NCBI RefSeq assembly: GCF_014297335.1
Contig: NZ_JACOQH010000005.1
Span: forward strand, 1 to 64,000
DNA from: Roseburia_D yibonii
GTDB lineage: Bacteria; Bacillota; Clostridia; Lachnospirales; Lachnospiraceae
Direction of reading: 5' to 3'
DNA: 64,000 bases
Positions 1 to 7,488 of the stretch are shown here, in pieces; the stretch's first letter is position 1, and each line of letters opens with the position of its first letter. The notes beneath the pieces were generated by a model that made no database searches, was not told where the DNA came from, and saw only the letters and a list, made by a program, of their open reading frames with translations. The translations under genes and the position numbers were made by a program.

Positions 1-1079
1 ACCGTAAGGTTTGCGGAAGAAGAAATACCATGCTGTCCGTTGTCATGGATGCGTCCATTGTTGATAGTTACGGTGCCGCCGTTTGCCGTGATCCCACACG
101 CCGCGTTACTGTAGATCTCCCCCGCATTCATGGTAAACGTCCCATTCCCGTTCAAGAGATAAACGCCGGTCTGCGAGAGATTATTGACCGTTCCGCCATT
201 CATCACGACATCACCCTTCTGGATGCCGATACCTGCCGATGCCTCACTCCGGTTTCCGGCAATAAGACCGCCATTGATATATGCATAGCCATCACCGACA
301 TAGATCCCGCAGTTTGCGTTCTGGTTTATGGTACCGCCGTGGAAATACACGGTTCCGTAGGAACTGATCCCGTTATTGCCGTTATAATAGATATTTCCAC
401 CGGCAACGCTGATCGTACCGCCGGAGGAACCGATCCCGGACTGCTCATTGCCATAGATACTGCCATCATAGACATTGATCGTACCGCCGGATTTACACCA
501 GATCCCATGTCCGCCGCGCAGTTCCCCATTACCCTTATACCATGAGGTACACTCTGTGATATAGGTTCCAGACCGGACATTTACCATGCCTCCGGGACTT
601 ACCACAATACCACTGCGGTAATCCTGTACGTCACCATCATCTCCATTGTTCCCCTTGATCACAACATCCTGCAGTGTCAGGGTATTTGCTACGTTAAAGA
701 CCGGCGCACCGTTGTTTTTTACATCCTCACTGGCACTTCCATCTAGCACATTTATTCCGTTCCGGATCGTATGTCCGTTTCCATGGATCGTCTTGACCCC
801 ATACACGGAAATACCGGTAGGATAATATGTATCATAAATATCTTTATTAATCAACGTAATATCATTCAGCAGATAAACATCCGCCGTAATTCTTCTGTCA
901 CATGCTTCGTTCAGCCCCGCCTGGGTCGCTACATATGCTGTATTACCACTCCAGTAAATATCTCCGGTCGTCAACGCCTTTGTCTCCTGCGGTTTCACCG
1001 CAAGCAGCCCGGTCAGAAGCATGACACACATTCCTGCCCATGCTAATAATCTTCTTTTATTGTTCTTTCGTCCCTTCAT
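1..1079 (-). CDS. Secreted right-handed parallel beta-helix protein (C-terminus cut by window edge)
   Basis: An open frame of 359 codons runs from an ATG at 1079 (AAAGGA just upstream) off the left edge, so the C-terminus is missing. The N-terminus is basic (MKGRKNNKRR) and followed by a hydrophobic stretch, typical of a signal peptide ending near residue 35. From about residue 90 the protein is made of short Gly/Asn/Ile-rich rungs such as GGTINVYDGSIYGN and GGTISVAGGNIYYN, about 18-22 residues each, as in pectate-lyase-like right-handed beta-helices. No catalytic residues can be assigned. It starts 37 bp after the stop of the secreted repeat protein at 1117-2325 and may be co-transcribed with it. 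A surface adhesin or a glycan-active protein are both possible; the fold class is fairly secure, the role is not. Confidence 0.75.
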   Translation of the reverse strand, partial: MKGRKNNKRRLLAWAGMCVMLLTGLLAVKPQETKALTTGDIYWSGNTAYVATQAGLNEACDRRITADVYLLNDITLINKDIYDTYYPTGISVYGVKTIHGNGHTIRNGINVLDGSASEDVKNNGAPVFNVANTLTLQDVVIKGNNGDDGDVQDYRSGIVVSPGGMVNVRSGTYITECTSWYKGNGELRGGHGIWCKSGGTINVYDGSIYGNEQSGIGSSGGTISVAGGNIYYNGNNGISSYGTVYFHGGTINQNANCGIYVGDGYAYINGGLIAGNRSEASAGIGIQKGDVVMNGGTVNNLSQTGVYLLNGNGTFTMNAGEIYSNAACGITANGGTVTINNGRIHDNGQHGISSSANLT

Positions 1080-1116
1080 TTATCCTTTATCTGTCAGACA
1101 TGCTGATCTCACCTGA

Positions 1117-2325
1117 TCAGCGGTATTCCGGATAATCTCTTACCAGTGCCGCATAATCAAAGTCATGTCCAGCTAACCTGCCTGCCTTTCTTGAAATATA
1201 TTTATTTGCCACTTTTCCAGATGACTTGCCATAGCACATATAATCATAGTAATACAGCTTCCAGTCATCCCCGTATTTTGGATTTAATTCATCGTAATAG
1301 TTTGCGCGATAGTAACATGGATCAAATCCCTGCCCCAATGCACCTCTGCCCGCCGGCATACCGTCTTTCACAAAATGAAGGATCGCGTTATCCGTAGTGA
1401 ATCCAGCTGCCTTTACATCTGTGTTTCCATTTAAGTATGCCTGCGCATTGAACACCGAAGCGTAATCGATACCATCTACTACCGTGTTTCCATAAGACAT
1501 TTCACGGCTCTCATACCCATACTCATCCGCATTCCTGCTTGCCGCCGACACTGCATTGATCTTGTCCACATCAAACGCGTAACCATCCACCACAATGCTG
1601 TTGTACGCCCACTGCCCGATGTAGTGTCCATCCGTCTCATCCATGTTGTAATAATAAGACGCATCGGAGATCAGTCCTCTTGCCACCATGCCGTTCCAGT
1701 GATAGAACACCGTTCTGCCATAAGGATCATAGCCCCATCCGGTCGTGATCAGCGTACCATCCTGATTGGCAAAACCATAGTCACGTCCGTTCGCAAAACC
1801 AAACCAGCCGCTCTGCTCCATGGCTCCGTTGGCGTTCAGATAATAAACCTTGTCTCCGACAAAGGTGATCTGATCTTTATAGAGATAGCCCTGTGCGTCA
1901 AAGTAGCAGGTATAACCCACACCCGGACAATACCGGAAGGTTGTAAATACTTCATGTCCTTCCGTATCAAAATAGATGATGTGCTCTCCATCCGGATGAT
2001 AGGTCAGCTTGTCCTTCATCGGGGAACCGTCTGCCTGTAAATAATAGGTATTTTCCCCATCAAAAAAGAATACATCCTTTGCAAGTGTACCGTCTGCTTT
2101 TGTATAATGGGAACCATCCCAGTTGCCGCCATCTTTGGATAAGCTGTAATACGGCACATTCCGTCCGCCTTTTGCGGTATCCGCTGTTTCTGTCGTTTCT
2201 TCTATCGCCGCCTCACTGGTCACACCTTCGTCTGTGGTGTCCGCAAGCACTCCGACCGGCGCTGCTCCCGTCAGTCCTGCAACTGTCATTGCCAGTAATA
2301 ATAATTTCATTCCTTTGTTTTTCAT
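1117..2325 (-). CDS. Secreted protein with aromatic cell-wall/glucan-binding-type repeats
   Basis: 402 residues with a signal peptide (MKNKGMKLLLLAMTVAGLTG, cleavage near residue 29). Residues about 80-245 are a run of Tyr/Trp/Gly-rich units (YYLQADGSPMK, IIYFDTEGHEVF, YYLNANGAMEQSGWF, VFYHWNGMVARG) of the choline/glucan-binding repeat type. The C-terminal 110 residues (YLNGNTDVKAAGF and a Tyr-rich stretch) differ from the tails of the two paralogues at 22059 and 25047, which share only the repeat block in more similar form. The start has a good Shine-Dalgarno (AAGGAG, 8 nt). It follows the Tad-like operon on the same strand after about 125 bp without a clear terminator. Likely a cell-surface protein; the ligand is unknown. 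Confidence 0.75.
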   Translation of the reverse strand: MKNKGMKLLLLAMTVAGLTGAAPVGVLADTTDEGVTSEAAIEETTETADTAKGGRNVPYYSLSKDGGNWDGSHYTKADGTLAKDVFFFDGENTYYLQADGSPMKDKLTYHPDGEHIIYFDTEGHEVFTTFRYCPGVGYTCYFDAQGYLYKDQITFVGDKVYYLNANGAMEQSGWFGFANGRDYGFANQDGTLITTGWGYDPYGRTVFYHWNGMVARGLISDASYYYNMDETDGHYIGQWAYNSIVVDGYAFDVDKINAVSAASRNADEYGYESREMSYGNTVVDGIDYASVFNAQAYLNGNTDVKAAGFTTDNAILHFVKDGMPAGRGALGQGFDPCYYRANYYDELNPKYGDDWKLYYYDYMCYGKSSGKVANKYISRKAGRLAGHDFDYAALVRDYPEYR

Positions 2326-2450
2326 AATTAATTCTCCTTTTCCTCTTCTTTTCTTATGCGGTAACTTTCCGCGTATATTGCACTGATTCTATCTTACCAT
2401 TGAAAAAGGAAAAAAAATATGTATTTTCTTCTTACTTTATCGACAACGCT

Positions 2451-3068
2451 TTATTTGCTCCATGCCCCGTAATAAACGATATCCTCCTGAACCTCCTGTG
2501 AAAAGTCCGCAATATAATCATTCCAGTCATGCCAGCCTTCAAACACCATACCGTCTGCCTTCGGCGTGCATGGCTCTTTGATCTTTTCCCCGTCTGCCAC
2601 CACAAAGGATTTGTAGCAGTCCGCATCTGCCTGCATATCCTCCTTATTCCAGTAAAATTTTACGGTATGCGACCCTTTCTTATCCTTCTCTTTATCCAGT
2701 ATCGCTGTTCTGCTGTAGGAAACCCTTCCTTCTCTTCCATTTGGATAACGAAACATTTCCTCCACCTCCATTCCCAAAAGTCCCTTCTTCTCATCTGCTC
2801 CCCAGATCCTGACGCAAACATCGGAATCGGTACGAAGCTCCGCAGTGATCGCCGCAACCGCTTCTGCCAGAAATATGCTCTCATCTGTCTCTTCTTCTGT
2901 CCCGCTTTCTGCCTTTTTCATTTCCCGTTCCACCGTTGTCTCCACCGCTGTTCCGAGATTTGCCTTTAACTCCATCTCTCTTGCATTCCGCCCGCTGATC
3001 GCGCAGACAGTTCCAAGACAGCAGATTCCCGTTAATGCCACAAAAACACATATGATCAGATTTTTCAT
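2451..3068 (-). CDS. Secreted/membrane-anchored protein with InlB-like beta-repeat tail, last gene of the Tad-like operon
   Basis: 205 residues. An N-terminal hydrophobic segment (residues 3-24) would act as a signal anchor or signal peptide, followed by a Glu/Lys-rich stretch to about residue 65. The last 60 residues (VKFYWNKEDM..., EPCTPKADGMVFEGW, ending IVYYGAWSK) resemble the InlB/Flg_new type beta-repeat that ends in an aromatic-Gly-Trp motif. Its ATG overlaps the stop of the upstream gene by 4 bp, indicating translational coupling. Position at the end of the secretion operon suggests an exported substrate or an accessory surface component; this is inference. Confidence 0.65.
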   Translation of the reverse strand: MKNLIICVFVALTGICCLGTVCAISGRNAREMELKANLGTAVETTVEREMKKAESGTEEETDESIFLAEAVAAITAELRTDSDVCVRIWGADEKKGLLGMEVEEMFRYPNGREGRVSYSRTAILDKEKDKKGSHTVKFYWNKEDMQADADCYKSFVVADGEKIKEPCTPKADGMVFEGWHDWNDYIADFSQEVQEDIVYYGAWSK

Positions 3069-3568
3069 CCCTCTCCCCCGCTTTCCTGCTTTCTCGCTAC
3101 TGAAACCGCAATCTGGTAACGCTTTCTTTTTCCTGCGTCATTGCTGACTGCGATCCTAAGCGTATATATCCCGGATTTTTCAAAGCACAGCATCCCATCC
3201 TGCGTCTGCCCATATGCCACCACTTCATTTCCCGTTTTGTCCAATACTTTTTCCAGCAGAAAATCATACGTTCTCCCGTCTTTATCTGCCGCAGTAATAT
3301 AATCCGTCACTTTGTAATCCTGCCCTGCCACCAGGACACGCTCCCCGAATGTTTCTGTCAGCACCGGCTCCGGTTTTGCCGCCTCTGTCTGCAGCACCTT
3401 ATAATCTTTGTAGTCCGTATAGCAGATACTGCCGGGCTTTATCGCTGCCCCCGTCATCCTTAGCAGCCCCTGCTTTCCATCCGCGCCCCCAAAAAGAAAT
3501 GCAACCAGAAAAAGTGCCACCGCCACCGCCGCGATCCCACGTCCAAAATGTCTGATGATCTGTTCCAT
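3065..3568 (-). CDS. Single-helix exported protein of the Tad-like operon
   Basis: 167 residues. The N-terminus (MEQIIRHFGRGIAAVAVALF) closely resembles that of the 56-residue protein at 6829-6999 (MEQIIKHFTPAMAAFAVGVL), so both belong to one family of small membrane proteins that begin with a short amphipathic segment and then a single transmembrane helix. Residues 45-167 form a soluble domain with beta-rich character (YTLRIAVSNDAGKRKRYQIAV), perhaps an Ig-like fold. It is coupled to the next gene by an ATGA overlap and preceded by two tiny proteins of the same style. Possible minor pilin or pseudopilin; there is no classical prepilin cleavage motif. Confidence 0.6.
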   Translation of the reverse strand: MEQIIRHFGRGIAAVAVALFLVAFLFGGADGKQGLLRMTGAAIKPGSICYTDYKDYKVLQTEAAKPEPVLTETFGERVLVAGQDYKVTDYITAADKDGRTYDFLLEKVLDKTGNEVVAYGQTQDGMLCFEKSGIYTLRIAVSNDAGKRKRYQIAVSVARKQESGGEG

Positions 3569-3577
3569 CTCTTTCTC

Positions 3578-3724
3578 CTATCCGCAGATCCCTGCAAGAA
3601 ACGCAAGTACCGCCTTGCGCAGTACCCCACCTTCACTGTATAGTCCTGCATAGAATATCAGAAAGCCGATCCCTGTAACTGCCGCAAGAATCCCGCTTCC
3701 ATACTCTCTTAAAATCTCTTCCAT
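3578..3724 (-). CDS. Tiny one-helix membrane protein (48 aa), Tad-like operon
   Basis: 48-codon frame starting MEEILREYGSGILAAV, with one transmembrane helix and ending GICG. Two in-frame ATGs occur at 3727 and 3724; the GGAGG sits only 2 nt from the first and 5 nt from the second, so 3724 is chosen. The N-terminus matches the pattern of the neighbouring micro-proteins: Met-Glu, a short charged amphipathic stretch, Gly-containing turn, then a hydrophobic helix. It lies 9 bp upstream of the 167-residue gene and 9 bp downstream of another tiny gene, all tightly packed, which supports real coding despite the small size. Confidence 0.55.
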   Translation of the reverse strand: MEEILREYGSGILAAVTGIGFLIFYAGLYSEGGVLRKAVLAFLAGICG

Positions 3725-3733
3725 CATTTCCTC

Positions 3734-3841
3734 CTAAAATCCGGTAAAAAGGTCAAAGATCCGGATCACTGCCTGTAATAACGCACCTCCGAAAAGCACA
3801 AAAAGAACCGCGCCTCCGATTTCTTCTATCAAACGCTCCAT
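3734..3841 (-). CDS. Tiny one-helix membrane protein (35 aa), Tad-like operon
   Basis: 35-codon frame starting MERLIEEIGGAVLFVL, preceded by GAGGAAAG. It has the same layout as its neighbours: Met-Glu, short amphipathic head, one hydrophobic helix, almost no soluble domain. Its stop overlaps the Shine-Dalgarno of the next tiny gene. Family-like sequence between three adjacent small genes and the good ribosome-binding sites are the evidence; no homologue is recognised. Confidence 0.5.
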   Translation of the reverse strand: MERLIEEIGGAVLFVLFGGALLQAVIRIFDLFTGF

Positions 3842-3855
3842 GTCTCTTTCCTCCT

Positions 3856-4191
3856 CTATCTCGCCACGCCGCGCAGCTGCTTTTTTTCTTCTATTCCAAG
3901 AAGCGGTACTTCATAGGAATACGAAAGGATCACTTCCGCCAGAGAAAGATCGCCGTCCGCATCATACTCACAAGGTGTCACTGTCAGGTCGTAACCCGCC
4001 TCCTCCGCCTGTTTTTTACAATGTTCCATTACCTGCGCGTTAAAGTTGCTGTCCTCGATCTCCACGATCACATCTGCCTTGTATTCATCTGCCCGCACAC
4101 TGGAAAAGACACCGGAAACCACACTGATACACACGAAAAATCCGAGCAGCATCAGAAGAATACCTGTAAAAAACTGAACAATCTGTGCCAT
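3856..4191 (-). CDS. TadE/DUF4320-like pseudopilin-type membrane protein
   Basis: 111 residues with one N-terminal transmembrane helix (about residues 6-33, FFTGILLMLLGFFVCISVV) and a soluble C-terminal domain (residues 40-111) containing two Cys-free beta-type stretches (KADVIVEIED, DLTVTPCEYDADGD). Starts 1 nt after the stop of the TadB/C-like gene with GGAGGATGAT upstream. One helix followed by a small alpha/beta domain is the shape of TadE/TadF or DUF4320 pseudopilins found in Clostridial Tad clusters. The assignment rests on shape and context rather than on a recognised signature. Confidence 0.5.
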   Translation of the reverse strand: MAQIVQFFTGILLMLLGFFVCISVVSGVFSSVRADEYKADVIVEIEDSNFNAQVMEHCKKQAEEAGYDLTVTPCEYDADGDLSLAEVILSYSYEVPLLGIEEKKQLRGVAR

Positions 4192-4192
4192 A

Positions 4193-5734
4193 TCATCCTC
4201 CTAACTGCATGCTGCCGAGCATTGCCAGCATAACTACCATGCCAAATGTCATATCCACTGCCATTTTTGCGCAGGCTGCCGCCATCGGATAGGAAAACAC
4301 CATATCCATCTTAAACTTTGCATGTTCTCCGGATGCCTCCTGTATCTGTTCCTGCATCTCGTGGATCCGCCGGATCAGATGCTCCACCTGGGCATCCACA
4401 TCCCCATTTCCATTTTCCGCGACCGCATAAAGCATCTGCATACAGGATGTGATCTCCGGTATCTCAAATTCTCCGAAAAATGCGGTATAGGACTCCACAT
4501 CATCCGGTTTTTCCTCAATGCGGCACAAAAGCTCATCCAGCTGTGACGCAAACAGTTCTGCGGCGTTTTCTCTGGACTTTCTCAGTGACACATACACATT
4601 GTTGCTTTGCATGAGCAGTGCCAGATCCATCAGCCATTGCGGAAAACGCACATACAGTTCACGCCTTACCGTATCCTTCGCCAGCTTGTAACCGATCCTG
4701 TGCTGAAACAACAAAAAGACCGCCAGTCCAAGGCACACCACCGCAGGCAGGGTTTTTTCAAGGATCATGCCTGCTGCCGCCGCTGTAAAGAACGGTGCCG
4801 AAAACAGAATACTCTTTTTCCGCTCCCGATCCGGATCATAGTGCATGACTGTTTCATAACCGGAAAGCACCAGTTTTTCATCGCAGACCTGTCGTTCACT
4901 GAGCCAGTCCGCCGTCAGATTTTTCGAACTCTTATAAAATACAAATAAATGGAAAATAATCAGAATTGTTGATGTGAGCTGTACGATAGGATAAGAAAAA
5001 ATGTCAAATGTTCCGTTTGATGGGAACAGTGCTCCTGCCCAGTTTAAGGCATATAAAACCGCACCGCACAAAAATGTGGAAAAGATAATGCAAAGCACGG
5101 TCTCCACATGCCGCTGCTTCTTTTCTGCCTGCAGCCGGTAACAGCTGCGCTTCCACACATCCGCGTCCTGCAAAAGCAGATTGACCGAATGCTCAAACTC
5201 GCCGCCCCGTTCTTCCACACGCAGCATCAGCTCATTGGCTGTCTGTATCTTTTCCGCAGGATAGGCCGCCGCAATACCGGAAAGCGCCTCTCTTAAAACT
5301 CCGGCGTCGGTGTCTGCCACTCCCCGGTCAATATGAAAGACCGCCTGTTCCATCACTTCATACATCCCGCCCTCTTTCATGACACGCATACAGTCTTTTA
5401 ATGACGCGTAGATCTTCTGATGTTTTAAAAAAGAATATAACATCTGGTCTACATACTGTCCTGCCTCGGAAAAACGCTTCTGTTCATACATGCGCTCATA
5501 CATCGCAAGGATTAAAAGCGGCAGTATCAAAAGTGACGAGATCACGACCGCCAGTATAAACGGCGGTAAAAGCCGAAAGATCAGACCAAGTGCGATGCTT
5601 CCGGTCAAAACGCCGAGGATCAAAAACAGATGTGTCTTAGACGAATAGTGATATCCATACATATGGACTTCCCGCGCCAGGTTCTTATGGCTCAACAGTC
5701 CAAGCACCTGTATTTTTCTTTTTTTTACAAACAT
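4193..5734 (-). CDS. TadB/TadC-like inner-membrane platform protein (GspF family-like)
   Basis: 513 residues, roughly the size of TadB plus TadC fused. There are two hydrophobic hairpins near residues 35-80 and 205-265, two more near 310-345, and a C-terminal helix (MVFSYPMAAACAKMAV ... GMVVMLAMLGSM). Between them are helical cytosolic domains typical of type II secretion F proteins (LYSFLKHQKIYASLKDCMRVM, MQSNNVYVSLRKSRENA). The frame overlaps the ATPase gene by 10 bp, so the two are translationally coupled. It would form the membrane platform driven by the ATPase. Only one platform protein is present where classical Tad loci have two genes. Confidence 0.7.
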   Translation of the reverse strand: MFVKKRKIQVLGLLSHKNLAREVHMYGYHYSSKTHLFLILGVLTGSIALGLIFRLLPPFILAVVISSLLILPLLILAMYERMYEQKRFSEAGQYVDQMLYSFLKHQKIYASLKDCMRVMKEGGMYEVMEQAVFHIDRGVADTDAGVLREALSGIAAAYPAEKIQTANELMLRVEERGGEFEHSVNLLLQDADVWKRSCYRLQAEKKQRHVETVLCIIFSTFLCGAVLYALNWAGALFPSNGTFDIFSYPIVQLTSTILIIFHLFVFYKSSKNLTADWLSERQVCDEKLVLSGYETVMHYDPDRERKKSILFSAPFFTAAAAGMILEKTLPAVVCLGLAVFLLFQHRIGYKLAKDTVRRELYVRFPQWLMDLALLMQSNNVYVSLRKSRENAAELFASQLDELLCRIEEKPDDVESYTAFFGEFEIPEITSCMQMLYAVAENGNGDVDAQVEHLIRRIHEMQEQIQEASGEHAKFKMDMVFSYPMAAACAKMAVDMTFGMVVMLAMLGSMQLGG

Positions 5735-6801
5735 TCCGCTTCCCCTTCCCCCTTTCTCTGATCGAACCGGTCGCAGACAAACGGATCCGTGATCCCCGCA
5801 CGGTGAAGCTGCTTTTTCACATCGGCAGGCAGTTCCCGCCGGATCAGTTTTCCATCCTCGACCAGCCGGTACATACGGTTATGCTCCTCTTCCCTTGTAA
5901 AAAAGCAGACCTGGTCAATATAACGGAACAGCTTTCCCTCCTTTGTGCGGACACAGCGGATCAGGATCCCGATATTGACAAACTCATAAATACGGTTCTC
6001 CATACGCACCATATCTCCTGTCTGCCCCATCATATTGAGCAGACGGTCGGGCAGTTCCCGCAGATCTTTGACATGGATCGTGGAAAAACCGTTCACCCCC
6101 GTACTCCATTGCTCCAAAAGAAAGCGCACCTCGGTAGAACGCGCCTCCGAGAGCACAAGCCACTGTGGGTTCTGACGCAGACACGCCTTAATCGCTTCCG
6201 TATATCCAAAGCTTCCTCCCACACGCAGTTCCACATAGTCACTGCCCGGATGGATATCCCCGTAATGCAGTTCCAGCGAATCCTCGATCGTGATCACCCG
6301 CTCATCCGGCGGGATAAACTGCATAAAAAATTTCGCGCATTCCGTCTTTCCCACTCCCGGTGTCCCGCCAAACACAAAATTCATCTTCGCACGGACACAG
6401 TTCGCTAACAGGCTTAAAACCGGCAGACTCACATAGCCGCTTTCCAACAGCTCCTCTGCGGTATTTCGCACGACCGGCGGAGATTTCCGGATACAGATAC
6501 TGGTCCCGGAAACCGCCGCAGATTCATGTACGATACTGATGCGCAGTTCATTCGTATCTGCCTCAAGCACCTGATTCGCCTGATTAAACGGGCGGTTCAT
6601 ACAGTTTGCGATATCGTGCGTAAACTGCATGACAAACCGCTCACTGACAGATTCGGGCGCCGGATAGCGCCCTTTCTCCAGATCTGTGATCCAGATATTT
6701 CTGCCGTTATAATCAATATCTGTCACACTGTCCTGTACCAGATACGGATAAAAGATCCCGAAATGTTTCTCACTTAACTCAAACGTGATCGTTGCACTCA
6801 A
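5725..6801 (-). CDS. CpaF/TadA-like secretion ATPase (VirB11/GspE superfamily)
   Basis: 358 residues, shorter than typical CpaF (about 450), with a reduced N-terminal domain (1-110) followed by the ATPase core. Visible motifs: Walker A GGTPGVGKTE (near residue 144), Asp box ERVITIEDSLEL, Walker B region LVLSEAR and His-box segment GFSTIHVKD. These identify a hexameric type II/IV secretion ATPase that powers pilus assembly or secretion. It is the only ATPase in the operon. No TadZ, RcpA/CpaB or prepilin peptidase gene is seen between 2451 and 7265. Confidence 0.85.
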   Translation of the reverse strand: MSATITFELSEKHFGIFYPYLVQDSVTDIDYNGRNIWITDLEKGRYPAPESVSERFVMQFTHDIANCMNRPFNQANQVLEADTNELRISIVHESAAVSGTSICIRKSPPVVRNTAEELLESGYVSLPVLSLLANCVRAKMNFVFGGTPGVGKTECAKFFMQFIPPDERVITIEDSLELHYGDIHPGSDYVELRVGGSFGYTEAIKACLRQNPQWLVLSEARSTEVRFLLEQWSTGVNGFSTIHVKDLRELPDRLLNMMGQTGDMVRMENRIYEFVNIGILIRCVRTKEGKLFRYIDQVCFFTREEEHNRMYRLVEDGKLIRRELPADVKKQLHRAGITDPFVCDRFDQRKGEGEAECL

Positions 6802-6828
6802 CCAATTCCCCCTTTCGCCCGCTTTTCC

Positions 6829-6999
6829 TTAGGCCGGGAGCTGTGCGGATGCCGCTTCAAAAAATCCCGTAATGATCTTATTCATCTGTTCGGCTACTAC
6901 GCCATTGGAAGACAATATTGCCACAAGAATCCCGATTAACAGAACTCCAACCGCAAAAGCTGCCATTGCCGGGGTAAAATGTTTGATAATCTGTTCCAT
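6829..6999 (-). CDS. Micro-pilin-like one-helix protein (56 aa)
   Basis: 56 residues starting MEQIIKHFTPAMAAFAVGVL, with one transmembrane helix (9-30) and a short amphipathic tail ending SAQLPA. The ATG at 6999 has a strong Shine-Dalgarno (AAAGGAGG, 8 nt). A longer frame reaching 7221 exists but its extra N-terminal part overlaps the upstream gene in another frame and has no ribosome-binding site, so it is rejected. Lying directly ahead of the ATPase, like flp in Tad loci, it may be the major subunit, but it lacks the Gly-Xaa4-Glu prepilin processing motif. Confidence 0.6.
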   Translation of the reverse strand: MEQIIKHFTPAMAAFAVGVLLIGILVAILSSNGVVAEQMNKIITGFFEAASAQLPA

Positions 7000-7013
7000 A
7001 AATGTTTCCTCCT

Positions 7014-7265
7014 TTAATAAAAAAACTGTAACAATAACTGCCGCATGACCGGGTGGATCAGTGTCACGGTTCCGACGGCCGCAAGGAACAAAAACAAAGA
7101 CACGATTCCGCCTGTCATGATCATTCGCAGAAGCTTTAAAATTCTCCTGCAACTGTGCCAGAGCCAACTGTGCGTCCGGTAATATCTCCGCTTTATAAGC
7201 GCAAGCTGTCTGTGATACCAAAAAGCACGCAGCCGCATAGACACTGCCTTTTTTCTTTCTGACAT
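7014..7265 (-). CDS. Small basic membrane protein, first gene of the Tad-like operon
   Basis: 83 residues. The first 45 are strongly basic and aromatic (RAFWYHRQLALIKRRYYR), followed by one transmembrane helix (about 50-70, GGIVSLFLFLAAVGTVTLI). GGAGAA precedes the ATG at 7265. The stop lies 14 bp before the micro-pilin gene. No family is recognised. A cytosolic basic head on a single helix could be a nucleation or anchoring factor for the secretion machine, but this is a guess from position only. Confidence 0.5.
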   Translation of the reverse strand: MSERKKAVSMRLRAFWYHRQLALIKRRYYRTHSWLWHSCRRILKLLRMIMTGGIVSLFLFLAAVGTVTLIHPVMRQLLLQFFY

Positions 7266-7359
7266 ACTCTTTTCTCCAATTGGAATGTTTTTGAATAATA
7301 CTTTGAAATGTTAGAAATCCTGAATGTTAGATTTGCATCAAGATAATTAAGACTCTTTT

Positions 7360-7387
7360 ATCATACTACTTTTTCTCAGATTGTAAA
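7360..7387 (-). promoter_or_regulatory. Predicted sigma-A promoter of the Tad-like operon
   Basis: On the minus strand TTTACA (7382-7387) and TATGAT (7360-7365) are separated by 16 bp. Transcription would begin near 7353 and leave a leader of about 88 nt before the first gene at 7265. The leader contains two ATGTTAGAA/ATGTTAGAT-like repeats of unknown meaning. Confidence 0.55.
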
Positions 7388-7429
7388 TAGTTTTCCGTCA
7401 GTTTATACTTTTTTTATAAACAGAACGCA

Positions 7430-7471
7430 AAAAGACCAGAAATCCGCCATCCGGCAGACTTCTGATCTTTT
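7430..7471 (-). terminator. Intrinsic terminator after aspS
   Basis: Minus strand AAAGATCAGAAGTCTGCC pairs with GGCGGATTTCTGGTCTTT around a short loop and is followed by T residues. It lies 18 bp after the aspS stop and separates the translation block from the Tad-like operon promoter. Confidence 0.85.
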
Positions 7472-7488
7472 CTGTATTCCGCGTAAAA

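Noticed and set aside
30..545. Plus-strand frame of 171 codons over the left end
   Set aside because: It is the antisense of the beta-helix gene (1-1079 minus), whose rung pattern and signal peptide make that strand the coding one.
6829..7221. Longer 130-residue version of the micro-pilin gene
   Set aside because: The extra part overlaps the 83-residue gene in another frame and lacks a ribosome-binding site; ATG 6999 has a strong one.
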